DNA from: Paratissierella sp033809995
GTDB lineage: Bacteria > Bacillota > Clostridia > Tissierellales > Tissierellaceae
Assembly: GCA_033809995.1 (NCBI GenBank)
Contig: JAPXKQ010000133.1
Coordinates: 1-6,411, forward strand
DNA: 6,411 bases
Direction: 5' to 3'
Shown here: positions 5,050-6,411 of the stretch, in pieces
Layout: every line of letters starts with the position of its first letter
Numbering within the stretch: position 1 is the stretch's first letter
Notes under the pieces: model-generated
What the model was told of the DNA's origin: nothing
The model's database searches: none
The model's input: the letters and a program-made list of their open reading frames with translations, nothing else
Made by a program: the position numbers and the translations under genes

Positions 5050-5882
5050 AGACAAAATGGATTGCCTATCCATATATCCTCTGGATGATTATTTTTATAA
5101 TAGTTCCATTGGCTTTAATACTTGTATATTCTCTAACTACTGGGGAAGGGGATATAAGGAATATTCAATTTACATTAGATAATTTTAAAAAATTTCTAGA
5201 TCCTATATATATAGATGTATTGTGGAGATCTATAAGTCTTGCTTTGAAGTCCACGGCTGTTACTCTAGTTCTAGGATATCCTATGGCTATGATAATATCT
5301 AAGGAAAATGTAAAGAAGCGAAATGCAATGATACTATTATTTGTTATACCTATGTGGATGAATTTTCTTTTAAGAACCTATGCATGGTTAACTTTATTAG
5401 GGAAAAATGGATTTATAAATTATATATTGGTTAAATTAGGATTTGAACCTTTAAATTTAATATATAACGATGGTGCAGTTTTATTAGGTATGGTGTATAA
5501 TTTTTTGCCTTTTATGGTATTACCTATATACTCAGTATTGATAAAGATTGATAAAAGTTTAATTGAAGCAGCAGAAGATTTAGGGGCAGGGAAGATGAAG
5601 GTGTTTACAAGGATAATTTTTCCCTTGAGTATTCCTGGTATAATTACTGGAATTACTATGGTGTTTATGCCTGCAGTTAGTACCTTTGTAATTTCAAGAT
5701 TGTTAGGGGGAGGCCAATACATGCTAATAGGGAATCTAGTGGAGCAACAATTTTTAGGAACTGGAGATTGGCATTTTGGTTCAGCTATATCCATAATCAT
5801 GATGGTATTTATATTAATTACTATGGCGATAACGGCTAAATTTGATGAAGACAAAGAAGGAGGAGGTGGAGGCCTGTGGTAA
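5046..5882 (+). CDS. potB: PotB, inner-membrane permease subunit of the polyamine ABC importer
   Basis: One of the two membrane channel subunits for spermidine/putrescine uptake. The 278 residues show about six hydrophobic spans, near 10-30, 68-86, 95-117, 142-166, 195-217 and 246-265, as in binding-protein-dependent permeases. The cytoplasmic EAA loop, which docks onto the ATPase, is seen at 174-180 (EAAEDLG) and runs on to the characteristic IIFPLSIPG. The N-terminus has the positive-inside pattern MKTKW and family-like sequence ending the first span (VPLALILVYS). The ATG overlaps the potA stop by four bases. The C-terminus ends in the odd stretch GGGGGLW, which is the translation of the purine-rich Shine-Dalgarno sequence of potC. 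Assignment rests on family pattern plus the operon context. Confidence 0.92.
   Translation: MKTKWIAYPYILWMIIFIIVPLALILVYSLTTGEGDIRNIQFTLDNFKKFLDPIYIDVLWRSISLALKSTAVTLVLGYPMAMIISKENVKKRNAMILLFVIPMWMNFLLRTYAWLTLLGKNGFINYILVKLGFEPLNLIYNDGAVLLGMVYNFLPFMVLPIYSVLIKIDKSLIEAAEDLGAGKMKVFTRIIFPLSIPGIITGITMVFMPAVSTFVISRLLGGGQYMLIGNLVEQQFLGTGDWHFGSAISIIMMVFILITMAITAKFDEDKEGGGGGLW
5861..5868 (+). promoter_or_regulatory. Ribosome binding site fixing the GTG start of potC
   Basis: AGGAGGTG, an extended perfect match to the anti-Shine-Dalgarno sequence, ends 7 bases before GTG at 5876. It lies within the last codons of potB. Confidence 0.85.
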
Positions 5883-6411
5883 ATAGGGGAATTAAAAGGC
5901 TATATACCTTTTTAATATTCTTATTTTTATATGCACCAATTATTGTATTAATAGTATTTTCTTTTAATAATTCTAGATCTAGAGGAGTATGGAGTGGATT
6001 TACAATTAAATGGTATATAGAACTGTTTAAAAATGAGGAAATATTAATGGCTTTATATTATACTCTGATTATTGCAATTTTATCGTCAGTTTTATCTACC
6101 ATAATAGGTACATTTGCAGCTATAGGCATATATGGTATGCCTGGTATTAGCAAGAAAATAGTATTAAACTTAAATTATTTACCTGTATTAAATCCAGATA
6201 TAGTAACCGCTGTATCTTTGATGACCTTATTTAGATTCATGAATCTAGAATTTGGATTTATAACAATGCTATTATCCCATATAACCTTCTCCATACCTTA
6301 TGTAATATTATCTGTATTGCCTAAACTTAGACAGATGAATAAGCATCTAGCAGAAGCGGCAATGGATTTGGGAGCTACCCCTTTTTATGCCTTAAGAAAA
6401 GTAGTAATACC
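5876..6411 (+). CDS. potC: PotC, second permease subunit of the polyamine ABC importer (3'-truncated by window edge)
   Basis: Partner of PotB in the membrane channel. Translation from GTG at 5876 gives 178 full codons and remains open to the window edge. It begins MVNRGIKRLYTFLIF, overlaps the end of potB by seven bases and has an excellent Shine-Dalgarno site. Hydrophobic spans lie near 8-30, 58-84, 97-120 and 127-149. The segment APIIVLIVFSFNNS is typical of PotC N-termini. The EAA loop is present at 160-166 (EAAMDLG) followed by RKVVIP at the edge, so about one third, with the last two spans, is missing. PotC normally needs PotA, PotB and the binding protein PotD; potD is expected just outside. 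Highly hydrophobic sequence and operon position make this assignment secure. Confidence 0.92.
   Translation, partial: MVNRGIKRLYTFLIFLFLYAPIIVLIVFSFNNSRSRGVWSGFTIKWYIELFKNEEILMALYYTLIIAILSSVLSTIIGTFAAIGIYGMPGISKKIVLNLNYLPVLNPDIVTAVSLMTLFRFMNLEFGFITMLLSHITFSIPYVILSVLPKLRQMNKHLAEAAMDLGATPFYALRKVVI

Noticed and set aside
4251..5854. Long open frames on the minus strand opposite potA and potB
   Set aside because: They lie entirely within well-supported genes, have biased composition with no recognisable domains or ribosome binding sites, and are shadows of the + strand coding.

Overview
The window looks like chromosomal DNA from a low-GC Gram-positive anaerobe, most likely a member of the Clostridia or Tissierellia. 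The evidence is strongly A/T-biased codon use, purine-rich Shine-Dalgarno sites, consensus TTGACA/TATAAT promoters, oxygen-sensitive radical SAM chemistry, and a ThiI without a rhodanese domain. All recognisable genes lie on the + strand. I see no RNA genes, insertion sequences, CRISPR arrays or phage genes.

Layout. (1) Bases 1-1070 hold the 3' part of thiI (tRNA 4-thiouridine synthase), cut by the left edge. (2) Bases 1102-3196 form a self-contained transcription unit. It has a consensus promoter with a palindrome over its -35 box, a TetR-family regulator starting at TTG, a 459-residue radical SAM enzyme of unassigned function, and a strong palindromic terminator. (3) Bases 3197-3435 are a non-coding regulatory stretch with one perfect-hexamer promoter and several inverted repeats. 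(4) Bases 3436-6411 are a polyamine-uptake operon: an HTH-cupin regulator (PuuR-like architecture), potA (ATPase), potB (permease) and the 5' two thirds of potC (second permease), cut by the right edge. The binding-protein gene potD would be expected next.

How the parts work together. In the pot operon the regulator probably senses a polyamine-related signal and controls its own promoter and therefore the transporter. PotA pairs with the PotB/PotC channel, and the coding regions overlap (4 bases for potA/potB, 7 for potB/potC), which suggests translational coupling. In the middle unit the TetR protein probably represses itself and the radical SAM gene 17 bases downstream. Such a pair would respond to a small, often hydrophobic, ligand.

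Most of the window is ordinary. The part with real potential for new biology is the TetR/radical SAM pair. The enzyme has a complete CxxxCxxC site, a roughly 115-residue N-terminal extension, and only three cysteines in the position of a SPASM/Twitch auxiliary-cluster domain. A role in membrane-lipid modification is one testable hypothesis, but the sequence alone does not prove it.
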